The notes beneath the pieces were generated by a model. It had not been told where the DNA came from and searched no databases. It saw only the letters and a program-made list of their open reading frames with translations. Both the position numbers and the translations under genes were made by a program. Below are positions 35,093 through 45,400 of a DNA stretch of 64,000 nt, one piece after another; the stretch's first letter is position 1; each line of letters begins with the position of its first letter. Source of the stretch: Maricaulis sp039978735 (GTDB taxonomy: Bacteria > Pseudomonadota > Alphaproteobacteria > Caulobacterales > Maricaulaceae); the NCBI RefSeq assembly GCF_039978735.1, contig NZ_JBDWAS010000058.1:1-64000 (forward strand), given 5' to 3'.

Positions 35093-36562
35093 CTACCCCC
35101 CAAACACGACCGGCGAGAGCCAGAGCGCGGCCATGGCCAGGACGGCGATGGCGACGATGTTCAGAAGGAAGCCGGCCCGGGCCATGTGCGGGATCGAGAC
35201 AAGGCCCGAGCTGAACACGATGGCATTCGGCGGTGTCGCCACCGGCAGCATGAAGGCACAGCTGGCCGCCAGCGTGACCGGGATGACAAAGACCAGCGGA
35301 TCCTGACCGGTTTCCACCGCAATCGCGGCGATGACCGGCAGGAAGGTCGCGGTGGTCGCGAGATTGCTGGTCAGTTCGGTCAGGAAGATCACGAGCGCTG
35401 TCGCGACGATCACCAGCAGGGCGAGGTTCAGCGCGCCGAGCGGCGCCAGTTGTTCACCCAGCCAGAGCGCGAGGCCCGAACTGGCGACGGCCGAGGCCAG
35501 CGCCAGGCCGCCGCCGAACAGGATCAGCACGCCCCAGGGCAGCTTGCCCATGTCCTCCCAGACCATGAGCGCCTTTCCGTCCTTGCCGGAGGGAATGAGG
35601 AAGGCGCCGACTGCAGCGATCATGGCAACGCCGGTGTCCGAGATCGAACCGATCACCGGCACGCCCGACAGGAAGCCCCGTCCGACCCAGCCGATCACCA
35701 GAAAGGCGAACAGCATGGCCGTGCGCACCTCGGCCGTGCTCATCGGGCCGAGGGCTGTGCGCATATGGCCGATATGCTTCATGGCGTCTGCGGAGGCGGT
35801 GAAGCTGACCGGGAAGATGATGCGGGTGAGCGTCAGCCAGGCGATCGGGAGCAGCACGGCGCTCACCGGAACGCCCACCAGCATCCAGCGCGCGAAGTCG
35901 ACCTCGACGCCATAGCTGTCTGACATGAAGCCGACCATGAATGCGTTAGGCGGGGTGCCGACGAGGGTGGCGACACCGCCCAGCGTGGCCCCGTAGGCGA
36001 GTCCGAGCAGGAGTGCGATCGAGAAATTGCTCCGCTGGCGAACGTCCAGATCCGGCATGGTCTCGCCGATCACCGTGACCACGGAAACTGCGATGGGCAG
36101 CAGCATCAGCGTCGTCGACGTGTTGGAGATCCACATGCTGACGATCGCCGCTGCTAGCATGAAACCGCCGACCAGTGCGCGTGCATTCGTGCCCACCATG
36201 CGGAAGACGCCGAGCGCGATGCGCCGGTGCAGGCCACACCGCTCAATGGCCAGGGCCACGACGAAGCCGCCAAAGAAAAGATAGATGATCGGATGGGCGT
36301 AGGGTGACGAGATCTCGCCGATCGTCGAAACGCCGAGGACGGGAAACAGGACCAGCGGCAGGAAGGCCGTGATCGCGACCGGAATCGCCTCAGTTGCCCA
36401 CCAGATCGCCATCCAGGCGCCGATTGCGGCGACGAACACGCCTTCGTTCGACAGGCCTTCCGGGCGCAGAAAGAGACCGATCAGGATTGCAGCCAGCGGG
36501 CCGGCGGCCAGTCCGATGCGCTGATAGAGGGCGGGCGCGTCGTCATGCGTCGCGTCAGTCAT
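35093..36562 (-). CDS. SLC13/DASS family sodium-coupled anion symporter
   Basis: 489 residues, highly hydrophobic. The two SNT-type motifs of DASS carriers are visible as SMWISNTSTTLMLLPI and FLTELTSNLATTATFLPV, with the flanking TLVGTPPNAFMVG and PVATPPNAIVFSSG hairpins. It imports di- or tricarboxylates or sulfate with Na+. The ATG at 36562 has GGAGA upstream and lies one base after the stop of the secreted hydrolase gene, forming a two-gene operon. Confidence 0.94.
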   Translation of the reverse strand: MTDATHDDAPALYQRIGLAAGPLAAILIGLFLRPEGLSNEGVFVAAIGAWMAIWWATEAIPVAITAFLPLVLFPVLGVSTIGEISSPYAHPIIYLFFGGFVVALAIERCGLHRRIALGVFRMVGTNARALVGGFMLAAAIVSMWISNTSTTLMLLPIAVSVVTVIGETMPDLDVRQRSNFSIALLLGLAYGATLGGVATLVGTPPNAFMVGFMSDSYGVEVDFARWMLVGVPVSAVLLPIAWLTLTRIIFPVSFTASADAMKHIGHMRTALGPMSTAEVRTAMLFAFLVIGWVGRGFLSGVPVIGSISDTGVAMIAAVGAFLIPSGKDGKALMVWEDMGKLPWGVLILFGGGLALASAVASSGLALWLGEQLAPLGALNLALLVIVATALVIFLTELTSNLATTATFLPVIAAIAVETGQDPLVFVIPVTLAASCAFMLPVATPPNAIVFSSGLVSIPHMARAGFLLNIVAIAVLAMAALWLSPVVFGG

Positions 36563-36563
36563 G

Positions 36564-37478
36564 TCAGTCTCCGTTCGTGGCAAGCTGGCAGGCGGCTGTA
36601 TTGTAGACCGGTTCGGACACCAGATAGCGGACGGCGGCGGGCGCCATCCGGGTGTTGTCGTGGGCTACGCCGGGCACGGTCGCGACCGCCCATCCGTGTT
36701 CCAGTCCGGCATCGGCAGCCAATCGATCCACCAGGGCGGCAGTATTCAGGCCGCGCTCGAACCGGTGTGCGCCCTGGGCCCGGGCCTCGGGGGTCTGGCG
36801 CAGATTGGATGCATTCGGATCATTGTCGGCCTCGCCCAGAAGCAGGGTGACCGGCAGGGCGGCAATATCGCCCGGATCGAGCGGCGTGCGCGGCGCGCCG
36901 GCAAACCCGTACGGCCATTCGGCCGACATGTCCGGCCAGGTGTACCAGCCGGCATTGGCGACCACTGCGGCTTCGACGTGCGTATCCGGTGTCAGCATCA
37001 GGAAACGATGGACGAATTGCGCGCCGGCAGAATGTCCGAATATCGAATACCCGTTGCGTGTCGAACCCAGTCCGGCACGCATGGTTGCGAACAGGGGCTC
37101 GATGGCGTCGAAGGCTGAGACCGCATCGGTGCCGCGAAGCGGTTCGCCCAGATTATATCCGGAAGATCTTGGAAAGCCGTCCTGGTCGAAACCGGGGGCG
37201 ATGATTGCCAGTCCGCAGGCGTCGGCCAGGTCGATCCAGGCGTCTCGATAATCGTCGGGATTGCGGTTCACACCGTGCATCACGAAGATGATGGGGGCGT
37301 CGGCGGGGAGGTTTTCGGGCCGGTAGGTTTCGACGCTGAGATCGGGCCCGCCCCATCCGGAATAGACCAGCGAGGCGCGACCCGTGGGGATGGCAAAGCT
37401 CGAGTCCGTGCCTTGTGCAGCAGCGATGCCTGTCATCGCGGACAGGGCGGCGAGCGTGGCAATGTGGGAGAAGCGCAT
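36564..37478 (-). CDS. secreted alpha/beta hydrolase
   Basis: 304 residues with a signal peptide (MRFSHIATLAALSAMTGIAAAQ). The alpha/beta-hydrolase core shows PIIFVMHGVNRNPDDY, the nucleophile elbow GYSIFGHSAGAQFVHR, and a terminal VPGVAHDNTRM with the likely catalytic His. The form resembles PHB-depolymerase/esterase-like exported hydrolases. Coupling to a DASS symporter suggests it frees an anionic product that the carrier then imports. Confidence 0.9.
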   Translation of the reverse strand: MRFSHIATLAALSAMTGIAAAQGTDSSFAIPTGRASLVYSGWGGPDLSVETYRPENLPADAPIIFVMHGVNRNPDDYRDAWIDLADACGLAIIAPGFDQDGFPRSSGYNLGEPLRGTDAVSAFDAIEPLFATMRAGLGSTRNGYSIFGHSAGAQFVHRFLMLTPDTHVEAAVVANAGWYTWPDMSAEWPYGFAGAPRTPLDPGDIAALPVTLLLGEADNDPNASNLRQTPEARAQGAHRFERGLNTAALVDRLAADAGLEHGWAVATVPGVAHDNTRMAPAAVRYLVSEPVYNTAACQLATNGD

Positions 37479-37822
37479 GATAGACGGTCCGGATTCGGGC
37501 CGGGAGGGCAGGCTGGATGTATGGCGTGCTAGATCGCCCGGTTGCTGAGCATGCGGGCGAACTGGTCACACTTCGAGCGTGCCCTTGAATTCATGCTGCC
37601 CTCCCCGCATTTTGTGTTTCGATGACAGTGACGGCGAAGTTCCGACGGTGTCAATAAAAAACGTACACGTCGTTCAAATTGCCTTCCCTCGGGCTTGTCA
37701 ACAATGCCGGGCTGGGGTTGTATGGGGAGGAGCAAGACGGGCGCGCGACTCTTCGGAACGTCGCAAATGCCCGCGGGGTCGGTCTTTTCCGGTTCCGTAC
37801 TCAAAGGAAAGAGGCACGATCT
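37479..37822. other. intergenic region between the hydrolase operon and a tandem TetR gene
   Basis: 344 bases. The minus strand has TTGACA around 37650 and a short frame with a good ribosome site (37529-37594). The segment AACGTACACGTCGTT near 37667 is partly palindromic and could be an operator for the regulator at 37823. Otherwise nothing is recognised. Confidence 0.4.
37529..37594 (-). CDS. possible 21-residue peptide
   Basis: ATG at 37594 is preceded by GGGGAGGG at good spacing and followed by 21 codons (MNSRARSKCDQFARMLSNRAI). It lies 51 bases before the start of the secreted hydrolase gene on the same strand, so it could be a leader peptide. There is no family support, and such a frame can arise by chance. 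Confidence 0.2.
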   Translation of the reverse strand: MNSRARSKCDQFARMLSNRAI

Positions 37823-39127
37823 ATGAGCGTACTCCGTCCCGACTTCCCCGACCATTCTTCGCCGTTTTCGCGCGAACAGGAGCGACAGCGCAAGGAGGCG
37901 GCCATCCTGTCGGCGGCGGCGCGGCGCTTTGACGCCGAAGGTGTCCATGCGACGCGGCTCGAGGACATCGCCGGGGATCTGGGGCTGACGAAGACCGGGA
38001 TCAGCTATTATTTCGCGTCCAAGGAAGACCTGGCCGGCGAAGTTTACCGTGCAGCGGCGCGGGCCCTGGCCGAGGCGGTCGAGATTGCGCGTACGGCAGA
38101 CGGTGCCGCCGCCCAGCTGCGCAAGCTGTTCGAGGTTTTCGCCGATCACATGCGGGCCGTGTCGGAAGGCCGGCGGCATAATCTCGCGGCGATGAATGAT
38201 CTCGATGCGCTGGGGGACGAACTCCACGCGAGCATCGCGGCGGAGCTGTCGCGCTGCGTCTCGGACGTCAATAACATGATCGCCAGCTGGGTCCGGGAAA
38301 GCGGGGCGCCACTCGGACGGCCTGAACCGGCGACCTTCCTTGTTTTCGAGCTGCTCGACTGGATGGGGTCCTGGCCGCGGCGCAAGCGCGACTGGAATAT
38401 CGACACGGCGGCAGACACACTCCTCGAGATCCTCGCCGGCGGTCTCAAGGCGGGCGGCGACTGGCAGCCGGCCGCCCTTCAGCCTGGATCGCCCGATGTC
38501 GGCGTGCCGCAGGTCTTTGACCGCGAAGCCCGCAACCGCATGAAGCGGGAAGCCTTCCTCAAGGCTGGCACGCGCTTCTTCAACAAGAAGGGCTTCGGCG
38601 GTGTTGCCCTGTCGGAAGTGGCCGCCTCGCTCGGGGTCACCCGCGGCGCGTTCTACTATCACATCCCCGACAAGGAGCAGCTGCTGGAGCAATGTCTCGA
38701 ACGGTCCTTCACGGCTGTCGAGCAGGCGCTGGACCGGGCTGAGGGCGGCGGCCGTTCCGGGCTCGGTGTGATCGAGCATGCCATTCGCGACCTGATTTAT
38801 CAGCAGGCCAGCGGTGTCACACCGTTGCTGCGGCCCTCGCTGGCCGCAGCCCTGCCGGAAGCGCGCCAGCGCCGGCATGCGGCCAGGCTGCGCAATATCG
38901 CCCGGCGCTTCGGCGACGCGCTGGAGCATGCCGTCGAGGCCGGTGAGGCGCGGCCGGTGGATATCCAGGCGGCCGAGCGCATCCTGACACACGCTGTCTT
39001 CCTGAATGGCGGCTACACGATTGCCGCCGCGAACAGTTTCACCGACTGGCGGATATCCGAAGATCCGCTCACCGCGACCATCGACTATGTCTACATCCTG
39101 ATGCGTGGTCTGGGAGCCGGGCAGTGA
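37823..39127 (+). CDS. tandem TetR-family regulator
   Basis: 434 residues with two complete TetR units. The first HTH is about residues 28-60 (HATRLEDIAGDLGLTKTGISYYFASKEDL) and the second about 255-290 (GGVALSEVAASLGVTRGAFYYHIPDKEQLL), each followed by a helical domain. Single-chain double TetR proteins are uncommon. ATG at 37823 with GAGG 8 bases upstream. The last bases overlap the GTG of the next gene, so it is co-transcribed with the exported lyase-like protein and may sense a related ligand. Confidence 0.9.
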   Translation: MSVLRPDFPDHSSPFSREQERQRKEAAILSAAARRFDAEGVHATRLEDIAGDLGLTKTGISYYFASKEDLAGEVYRAAARALAEAVEIARTADGAAAQLRKLFEVFADHMRAVSEGRRHNLAAMNDLDALGDELHASIAAELSRCVSDVNNMIASWVRESGAPLGRPEPATFLVFELLDWMGSWPRRKRDWNIDTAADTLLEILAGGLKAGGDWQPAALQPGSPDVGVPQVFDREARNRMKREAFLKAGTRFFNKKGFGGVALSEVAASLGVTRGAFYYHIPDKEQLLEQCLERSFTAVEQALDRAEGGGRSGLGVIEHAIRDLIYQQASGVTPLLRPSLAAALPEARQRRHAARLRNIARRFGDALEHAVEAGEARPVDIQAAERILTHAVFLNGGYTIAAANSFTDWRISEDPLTATIDYVYILMRGLGAGQ

Positions 39128-40530
39128 GCCGACTGCGGCAGGCGGTTTGCGCCGCGGTCATCCTGTGCGCGGGGCTGGCTCCCGGCGCTGCAGGCGCACA
39201 GTCTGAGAGTATCGAGGACGTCTTCTCGGATGCGCGGCTGAATGCCTATGTGCTGGAGATCGAGGCTGCCCTGGCGCGCGCCCAGGCGGCCGAAGGCGTG
39301 ATCCCGCAATCGGCGGCTGACGCGATCACGGCGGCAGCCCGGCCGGAAGCGGTTCCGGCAGATGCGCTGGCGGCGGAATATGCGATCGTCCGCCACCGCA
39401 TGGTTGCCTTCCTCAACGTGTTTTCGCGCTCGCTCGACGCTGACGCGGCCAACTATCTCCACTATGGCGCGACCACGGTCGACATCTATGACACGGCGGC
39501 GATCCTGCAGGTGCGGCAGTCGATCCTGCTTCTGATCGAGGACTTGCGGGCGATCGAGCTGCAGCTGATCGATCTTGCCGAGACGCACCGTGACACGCCG
39601 ATGATCGGCCGCACGCTGGGCCAGCATGCCCTGCCGATCACGTTTGGCAAGAAAGTGTCCGGCTGGATCGGCGAGAACCGCCGTCATATCGAGCGCCTTG
39701 CCGACCTGCTCGACCGGGTCGAACGGTCAGCCATCATGAAGGGCGCGGTCGGCAGCTATGTCGGTCTGGGCGACCGGGCCCAGGCGGTCGAGCGCCGGTT
39801 CGGTGAGGAACTGGGTCTGTCGGAACCCTATGCCGATGACTGGCACGCCTCGCGCGACGTGTTTGCCGAATATGCCGTCACCCTGGGTCTGCTCGCGCGC
39901 TTTTACGGTCGGGTCGGGCAGGAGGTCTTCCTGTTGCAGATGACCGATATCGCGGAGGTTATCGAACAGCGCAGCAGCACGGCGGTCGGATCGAGCACGA
40001 TGCCGCACAAGAATAATCCGTCCCTGTCCGAGGCGCTGATCCACTATTCCCGGACCATTCCGGCGCTGTCGGACATCGTCGCGGACGACATGATCAATTT
40101 CTTCGAGCGCGACAACACTTCGCGGCCCAATGACGCCATCGGCGAGCTGTCGATCGAAGCCGAGGACATGCTGTCCGCGGCCAACCGGCTTGTGGGGCGA
40201 TTGCATGTCGACGCCGAAGCGATGCGCCGCAATCTGGATCGCTCCGGCGGCTGGATACTGTCGCAGCGTTTCGTGTTCGCGCTGGCGCCGCATATCGGCC
40301 GGACCGAAGCGGAGGAACTGATCCGCGATCTCGCCGCCGAGGCGCATGAAAACGGTGCCGGGCTTCGTGAGGCGGCGATGGAAAATGCCGTTATCCGCGA
40401 AGCGCTTGGCGAGGCGGAAGTCGAGGCCCTGCTGGATCCGGAAACCTATATCGGCCTGGCCGGAGAGCAGGTCGATGCCGTGATCGCCGCAGCGCGTGCG
40501 GCGCGCGAGACGGACCCGTCCGCCGACTGA
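39124..40530 (+). CDS. exported fumarase/adenylosuccinate-lyase superfamily protein
   Basis: 468 residues. A signal peptide (VILCAGLAPGAAGAQ end) precedes a complete superfamily chain: NYLHYGATTVDIYDTA, the helix region RTLGQHALPITFGKKVSGW, and the signature GSSTMPHKNNPSLSE. Members catalyse beta-elimination giving fumarate, or cycloisomerisation as in 3-carboxymuconate cycloisomerase. Cytoplasmic location is the rule, so the secretion signal is odd and implies a periplasmic function. The GTG start overlaps the TetR stop. Confidence 0.85.
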   Translation: MSRLRQAVCAAVILCAGLAPGAAGAQSESIEDVFSDARLNAYVLEIEAALARAQAAEGVIPQSAADAITAAARPEAVPADALAAEYAIVRHRMVAFLNVFSRSLDADAANYLHYGATTVDIYDTAAILQVRQSILLLIEDLRAIELQLIDLAETHRDTPMIGRTLGQHALPITFGKKVSGWIGENRRHIERLADLLDRVERSAIMKGAVGSYVGLGDRAQAVERRFGEELGLSEPYADDWHASRDVFAEYAVTLGLLARFYGRVGQEVFLLQMTDIAEVIEQRSSTAVGSSTMPHKNNPSLSEALIHYSRTIPALSDIVADDMINFFERDNTSRPNDAIGELSIEAEDMLSAANRLVGRLHVDAEAMRRNLDRSGGWILSQRFVFALAPHIGRTEAEELIRDLAAEAHENGAGLREAAMENAVIREALGEAEVEALLDPETYIGLAGEQVDAVIAAARAARETDPSAD

Positions 40531-40669
40531 CAGACTCCACCGCATTCGATATGAGACACTCGACGCTCCGGATCGGGTACCTTGCGCCTGCATCGGCTCT
40601 GGTAGAGCATGCCGGACTGTCCTGGGACAGGGCGCCAGAGGGGGCGGCCGGCTGCGGGGAAGCGTAAGA

Positions 40670-41248
40670 ATGGTGGCGGCCGTCAGTGATGCCGTAAATG
40701 TGGAAGAGTTGTACCGCGTGCACGGGCGGCGCGTGCGCTGGATCGTGTGGCGCATTGTCGGCAATGCCCAGGATGCGGACGACATCACCCACGCCGCGTT
40801 CGAGCGCCTGCTCGAGGTTGATGGCGATACCGGACCGGTGCGGAATGAGGGCGCGTTCGTCACGACGATCGCGACCAATCTTGCGCGAAACCATCTGCGG
40901 CACTGCAATACGGTGCGGCGCCATTCTGCCGCAGTAGCGCATCATTACAGTGACGTTATTGCCCCATTCGCACCGCCTGCGGACACCATAACGGATGAAG
41001 AACGTGACATGGCCCGGCGCGCGGCCCTGTCCGAAGCCATCGGGCAGCTGCCGCCGAAATGCCGGCACGCCTTCGTGCTTTGCAAGCTGAAGGGGATGAC
41101 CTATCAGCAGGCCGCAGAGCGGATGGGTATTTCGATCCACATGGTCAAGAAACACGTTCAGCGCGGCATGGCGCGTCTGGCCGAGCATCTGCACGGGATG
41201 CCGGACGGGAACGGGGATACAGCAAGGGCGGCGAACGATGCCGGCTGA
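40670..41248 (+). CDS. ECF sigma factor, FecI-like
   Basis: 192 residues. Sigma-2 region about 10-80 (ELYRVHGRRVRWIVWRIVGNAQDADDITHAAFERL) and sigma-4 about 120-175 (AIGQLPPKCRHAFVLCKLKGMTYQQAAERMGISIHMVKKHVQRGM). ATG at 40670 with GGGGA upstream; a longer in-frame start would add a low-complexity tail. It overlaps fecR by 11 bases. By FecI/FecR/FecA precedent it should direct transcription of the downstream receptor genes. Confidence 0.93.
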   Translation: MVAAVSDAVNVEELYRVHGRRVRWIVWRIVGNAQDADDITHAAFERLLEVDGDTGPVRNEGAFVTTIATNLARNHLRHCNTVRRHSAAVAHHYSDVIAPFAPPADTITDEERDMARRAALSEAIGQLPPKCRHAFVLCKLKGMTYQQAAERMGISIHMVKKHVQRGMARLAEHLHGMPDGNGDTARAANDAG

Positions 41249-42284
41249 TCGCGATATGAACATCTTCGACACCGCCTCTGTCTGGGCCGAGCGTCTTATG
41301 GCCGACGGTGCGCTGGACGCAGCCGTCGAAGCCGAGCTGGAAGCCTGGTTGCAGGCCGATCCGCAGCACCAGGCGGCACTCAATGCCTGTCTCGAGCTCG
41401 AGGGCATGATCGATGCCGCGCACGGCAGCGACTGGGCCGACGGTCTGATCGCCGCCACCGAGGCGGAACTGACGGCGGACGAGGCGCCCGGCCGTCCGGC
41501 CTGGATCGTGCCGGCCGTGATCGGCATGGCGGCGATGCTCGCCCTGGCGATTGCCTTGCCTGTGTGGACAGGCATGCTGGGCGGGGATCGGCCGACTGAC
41601 ATTGACGGAGCTGTGCAGGTCGCGGCTCTGGAAACCTATTCCACGGCGCGGGGTGACCGGCAGGAGATCGCCCTGCCGGACGGGTCGGTGATGACGCTGA
41701 ACACCGGTTCCCGGGTCACGACGGCTTTTGCCACCGATGAGCGCCGGGTCGTGCTGGAAGCGGGGGAGGCCCTGTTCGAGGTTTCGCACGATCCCTCGCG
41801 GCCCTTCATCGTCGAGGCGGGCGGACACGAAGTCCGGGCCGTGGGCACCGCGTTCAACGTCTATTCCCGCGATGACGGGCGTACGGTTGTGACGGTGGTC
41901 GAGGGTCTGGTGCAGACGCGGATCGAGAGCGGTCCGGCATCGGCGGCCCTGCTGCGCGCCGGTGACCAGGTCGAGCTTGTGCCGGGTGAGCCGGCGCCCG
42001 AACCGGCGCGGGTCGATGTCGTCGCTGCGACCGCGTGGCGTCAGGGGCGGCTTGTGTTCGACGGGCGACGCCTGAGCGAGGTGGTCAGTGAATTCCGCCG
42101 CTACAACGATCTCGACATTGCCTTCGCCGACGGGCAGCTGGGCGAATTGCAGATCTCAGGCTCCTTCGACCCGTCCGACAGCGAGGCGTTCCTGGCGGCC
42201 CTGTCGGCGACCGAGTCGCTGCGCATCGAGCGGGTTGGCGACGGTATCCGGATCCACGCGTCCGAGGGAAATATACAACCCTGA
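41238..42284 (+). CDS. FecR-family anti-sigma/signal-transducing membrane protein
   Basis: 348 residues. The N-terminal cytoplasmic DUF4880-like part (ASVWAERLMADGALDAAVEAELEAWLQADPQHQAALN) is followed by one membrane helix near residues 92-113, the FecR domain (TARGDRQEIALPDGSVMTLNTGS, EVRAVGTAFNVY) and a C-terminal STN-like DUF4974 part (GRRLSEVVSEFRRYN). It receives the signal from the STN domain of the TBDR encoded next and releases the sigma factor. Confidence 0.94.
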   Translation: MPADRDMNIFDTASVWAERLMADGALDAAVEAELEAWLQADPQHQAALNACLELEGMIDAAHGSDWADGLIAATEAELTADEAPGRPAWIVPAVIGMAAMLALAIALPVWTGMLGGDRPTDIDGAVQVAALETYSTARGDRQEIALPDGSVMTLNTGSRVTTAFATDERRVVLEAGEALFEVSHDPSRPFIVEAGGHEVRAVGTAFNVYSRDDGRTVVTVVEGLVQTRIESGPASAALLRAGDQVELVPGEPAPEPARVDVVAATAWRQGRLVFDGRRLSEVVSEFRRYNDLDIAFADGQLGELQISGSFDPSDSEAFLAALSATESLRIERVGDGIRIHASEGNIQP

Positions 42285-42336
42285 CTGGCCCGCACGTGCA
42301 TCTTCCGGCAGCAATGCGACATTTCGGTAACAGCGA

Positions 42337-42367
42337 TGTCACATGGCTTCTGGCAAGTTGTCACATG
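42337..42367 (+). promoter_or_regulatory. direct repeat TGTCACATG upstream of the STN-TBDR
   Basis: TGTCACATG occurs at 42337-42345 and 42359-42367, exactly 22 bases apart (two helical turns), 36-66 bases before the receptor start. From the second copy TGTCAC, 15 bases and CGTCCC could form an ECF-type promoter; TGTGAC, 17 bases and CGGTCCC precede the second receptor. A regulator site or sigma target is a guess. Confidence 0.35.
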
Positions 42368-42402
42368 AGGGGGATCGGGCGTCCCCGTATCGAGGTGCGG
42401 GG

Positions 42403-45400
42403 ATGCGCGTCAGCGGCAGGACATCAGTCAGGATGAAAGGCGTCCGGGCAGCCCTCCTCGGTGCGCTGCTCCCGGTGATGATGCCGCACGTCCCGGCTGT
42501 GTCCCAGGAGACGCAAACCGCCGCGCCGGACGCTTTCAGCTTCGACATTCCGGCCGGACCGCTGGGGCCCGCGCTGTCGCGCTTTGCCCTGGTGACGAGC
42601 CATCAATTGCTGGCGGAATCGCATCTGGTCGCCGGTGTGCAGACCCGGGGTGCCGAGGGGCAGTATTCCGCCGAGGAAGGGCTCGAACGGCTACTCGCCG
42701 GAACCGGGCTGGAGTTCAGCACCGTCGATGCCCGGACCCATGTGCTCGGGCGGCGCTCCGGCAATCCGTCCGCGGGTGTGTCTACGGATGCGCGGCCCGG
42801 CATTGTCCGCCTGTCCGGGCACCCGGTGAGTGACGATCCGGCCGGAACGCCCGCGGCGTCCGCTTATATCGATCCGCAGGAAGTGATCCTGGTCACCGGG
42901 TCGCGCTTCGAGCGGGCCGGGCGGGCGGCGGTGCTGCCGGTGCAGGTGATCGGCCGCACGGCGCTGGAAACCTCGGGCGCTATCGAGATCGGCGAGATGA
43001 TCGCCAGCCAGTCGCCGGCGACGCTGGAGTTCTCCAACGCCTCCACGCATCTCAGCGCCCAGAATGCCGGCCTGTCCTCGATCGGGCTGCGCGGTCTGGG
43101 CACGACGCGCACGCTGGTCCTGATCGACGGGCGGCGCACGGTGGCAAACAGCGGCAATGCCAGCCGCTTCGGCTCGGACACCATCCCGGCGGAGTTTGTC
43201 GAGCGGGTGGAAATCTCCACCGGCGGCGCGTCTGCGGTCTATGGCTCGGATGCGATTGCGGGCGTGGTCAATTTCGTCCTGATCGACAGTCTGGAAGGCG
43301 GCCGCCTGCTCGCCCAGGCCGGCATGACCCAGGACGGCGGCGGTCAGTATCACGTGCTCAGCGCTACGCAGGGCTGGCGGTTCGGTGATGGCCGGGGGCG
43401 CCTCCTGTTCAACGTCACCCGTGACCACATGCGCCGTATCGGTGCCGAGGACCGCGACTGGGCGCAGGTTCCGGTCAGCCTGGCGGGCGATGGCGAGACG
43501 CTGGAAGCGGACCTGTCGAGCTATACGCCGGGCGGACGCTTCATCGGCTATGACTTCTGGTATGACGAGGCCGGGCTGCAGACGGATTTCGATATCGCTG
43601 TCGATGGCTATGACACCCGCTCCTTCGCCACGATCTCGGTGCCGCGCGAGCGGGACCTGTTCGCGCTGAAACTCGACTATGATTTCGATGGCGGCGTGTC
43701 GGCCTATTTTACGGGCCTGTTCTCGCACAGCGAGAGCCTGTCCTCGCGGGAAGCCCAGACCGCCTATTACAATGAGCGCTTCGGGCTCGACAATGAGCGG
43801 ATCGGCATGATTCCGGTGGACCATCCGCTGGTGCCCGAACCGATCCGCCAGGCCGCGCTGGACGGGGGATTGTCCGGCATCACCTGGCGCCGGCGTTTCA
43901 GCGAGCTGGGCGAGGAATACCGCCGGAACGACCGGACGACACAGCGCTTCTGGGCCGGGCTGCAGGGCGAGGCGGGTATCTGGAGCTGGGACATCGCCCT
44001 GGGCCACGGCCGCTACGACCAGGATCAGCTGCGCAGCGGCGAGGTGAATTACGCCCGCATCCGAAACGCTCTGGACATTGAGGCCGATCCGGCGAGTCCC
44101 GGCAATTATCGCTGTGTCAGCGCCGCTGCGCGCGCCGCCGGGTGTGCGCCTCTGGACATGTTCGGCGTGAATGCGATCTCGGCAGAGGCGGCCGACTATA
44201 TCCGCGCCACCGACCGGCTGGAGGTCGAGGTCGAGCAATGGACGCTGGGCGGGTCGGCGTTGGGCGATGTCGCGCTGCCGGACGGGCGTGTGATCTCGCT
44301 GGCCTGGGGGGCGGAACACCGTGTCGACAGCCAGCGCACGCGCGGCGATGCGGCGGCGCTGAACCGCGAGACCGGCTATGTCGGCGTTCCCGATCTGGAT
44401 GCGGTTGGCCATGCGAGCGAAGTCTTCGCAGAGGCCCTGGTGCCGGTTGTCCCGGACCGTTTCGACGTAACCGCAGCCGTGCGCCTGGCCCATTATGATA
44501 TCGACCGGGTCGGCCTTGTCGGCAGCTATCGCCTCGGCGGTGTGTGGTCGCCCAGTGATGCGCTGGCTTTCCGCGGACAGGTCTCCCGTGCCCAGCGTGC
44601 GCCCAGCCTGACCGAGCTCTATTCCGGGCCGCGCGGCGACTATGACACCGTCAGCGACCCCTGCCACGGCGTGACCGGCGCGAGTTCCGGCCGGATCGCC
44701 GAAAACTGCCGCTCCGAGCCGGGTATTGCCCGGGCGATCGCCGAGGACGGCATCTACGAGCAGACGATCACCAGCGTCTATGCGCCCAATTCGGGCAATC
44801 CGGATCTCGAGGAAGAGCGCTCGGATGCCGTCACGCTGGGGCTGGTCTACACACCGGTGCGGGCCGAAGGGCTCAGCCTGTCCGTCGATCTCTACGACAT
44901 CCGGGTGTCCGGTGCGATCTCGTCCCTGTCCAGCCGGGCGCTGCTGTCGGAATGTTATGGCGCGCCGGTCGCGATATCCGCCAACCGGTATTGCGCCGAC
45001 ATCCAGCGCGGCGAGACGGGCCAGCTGCTGGAGATGCAGAACCGCGTCGCCAATCTCAACGAGATCCGGTCTGCCGGAGCCGACGTGACGCTGGACTATG
45101 CCTGGCAGGTGTCGCCCGCCTCGATCTGGGCCGGTGACTGGGATTTGCGGATTCTCTACGCCTATACCGACCGTCTCGAGCAGGTGTTTGAAGGCTCGGA
45201 CGGCGATGTCAGCCGATCGGTCTGGGACGGCGAGGTTGGCGCGCCGCACCATCGCTGGACAGCGCGCCTGGGCGTGACGCGCGGGCCCTGGCTGGTGCAG
45301 TGGCGGGTGCGCTATGAGGGGGCGGCAATCGACGGGCATGACCGCGCCGCAAAGGCCAATGCCGGGGATATGCTCTTCCTCGAAATCGATCCGTGGATGC

